A DNA stretch of 5,283 nt from Gammaproteobacteria bacterium (GTDB taxonomy: Bacteria; Pseudomonadota; Gammaproteobacteria; Xanthomonadales; Marinicellaceae). The DNA lies in the NCBI GenBank assembly GCA_030426065.1, contig JAUHZH010000185.1:1-5283 (forward strand), given 5' to 3'. Shown here in pieces: positions 4,791-5,283 of this stretch. The position numbers and the translations under genes are program-made. Under the pieces are notes generated by a model. It did no database searches. It worked only from the letters and a program-made list of their open reading frames with translations, and was not told the DNA's origin. Position 1 is the first letter of the stretch; every line of letters starts with the position of its first letter.

Positions 4791-5283
4791 GTGAAATACC
4801 TGATATTTGGATTGGTTTTTGTTTTTGTCGTTTTACCATTGATCACATGGCTTGTTAACACAATACATGTTTATGGATTGAAATTGGTGCGGTGCCGATA
4901 TGCTTTGATCCCTGAATCAAAGTTGAAATGGTATGAAAAGCAACCATTTGAACTGGCGGAATCTTCCCTCGCTCCATTGGGGTTTCAGTTTTCACATTAC
5001 CAAGCCTACGCAGACATCATTCAGAATGTCAGTCAGGTGGATAAGGTGGCCGTGTATTGGCACCCAGAACACCGTTTGTATGCAGAGGTTTCGCTGCCCA
5101 AACAGCCAGACACTTCAAGACCCATTGCCATCGATTTTGTTTCTTTGTATCGCTCACATGCGCTGATGGGTAAAGACAGGGAAGCCGAAGGGGTGATCAA
5201 AGGCTGTGGCAAATTGACTTGCGTTCCTCTTGAAGGTCTGTCCATCTCGGCGTTACTCGACTCGTTTTTGGTTGAAAAAAGCA
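4791..5283 (+). CDS. Hypothetical membrane-anchored protein, 3'-truncated by window edge
   Basis: The frame is open from a GTG at 4791 to the right edge (164 codons, no stop seen). An in-frame TAA at 4779-4781 limits the start. AAGGA (4780-4784) sits 6 nt before the GTG, which supports it. Residues 4-25 (LIFGLVFVFVVLPLITWLVN and beyond) form one clear membrane segment preceded by a single lysine. After it comes a basic stretch (KLVRCRY, 31-37), so the inside-positive rule leaves topology uncertain. The remainder looks soluble and mixed alpha/beta, with strand-like runs around 85-101 (KVAVYWHPEHRLYAEVSL) and 111-120 (PIAIDFVSLY). Three cysteines occur at 35, 139 and 144. I do not recognise the family. 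A weak -10 (TAGAAT, 4757-4762) without a -35 precedes it. It follows a strong terminator, so it starts a new unit. Confidence 0.75.
   Translation, partial: MKYLIFGLVFVFVVLPLITWLVNTIHVYGLKLVRCRYALIPESKLKWYEKQPFELAESSLAPLGFQFSHYQAYADIIQNVSQVDKVAVYWHPEHRLYAEVSLPKQPDTSRPIAIDFVSLYRSHALMGKDREAEGVIKGCGKLTCVPLEGLSISALLDSFLVEKS

Noticed and set aside
4510..5245. Short ORFs at 4510-4725 (+), 4933-5166 (+) and 5033-5245 (-)
   Set aside because: The first runs through two terminators; the others overlap the open GTG-started frame, which has a ribosome site and a membrane segment.
1..5283. CRISPR array, tRNA, rRNA, insertion sequence or attachment site
   Set aside because: No regularly spaced repeats, cloverleaf, transposase-like frame or flanking inverted repeats were seen.

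Overview
This window carries the distal end of a division and cell-wall (dcw) cluster from a Gram-negative bacterium, followed by accessory genes. The order ftsA-ftsZ-lpxC, the Enterobacteria-like FtsA, FtsZ and LpxC sequences, and a phasin of the PhaF/PhaI type all point to a gammaproteobacterium of moderate GC content. Genus cannot be fixed from the sequence alone. LpxC implies an outer membrane with lipid A.

Layout: (1) 3-1004, ftsA on the + strand, missing about its first 73 codons at the window edge. (2) 1031-2221, complete ftsZ, 26 bp after ftsA with a strong Shine-Dalgarno. (3) 2222-2383, a 162-bp gap holding a probable intrinsic terminator after ftsZ, a small palindrome, two A-tracts one helical turn apart, an extended -10 promoter for lpxC, and a three-codon ORF overlapping the lpxC start. 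(4) 2384-3295, complete lpxC with all zinc and catalytic residues. (5) 3309-3330, a perfect 9-bp hairpin acting as a shared terminator between convergent genes. (6) 3338-4108, minus strand, a 256-residue TPR-like protein of unknown function. (7) 4109-4205, a 97-bp divergent promoter region. (8) 4206-4568, a 120-residue lysine-rich phasin-family protein. (9) 4569-4790, two strong terminators with a structured C-rich stretch between them that could be a small RNA. (10) 4791 to the right edge, a GTG-initiated membrane-anchored protein of unknown function, cut off by the window.

FtsA and FtsZ work together at mid-cell: FtsA tethers FtsZ filaments to the inner membrane through its C-terminal amphipathic helix, binding the conserved FtsZ tail. 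LpxC commits precursor to lipid A synthesis, so division and envelope growth genes sit together, yet here lpxC appears to have its own promoter behind a terminator. The genes after lpxC are not the secM/secA set found after lpxC in Escherichia coli. I see no CRISPR array, tRNA, rRNA or insertion sequence. No strong evidence of a wholly new system appears; the best leads are the candidate small RNA, the mini-ORF at the lpxC start, and the two uncharacterised proteins.
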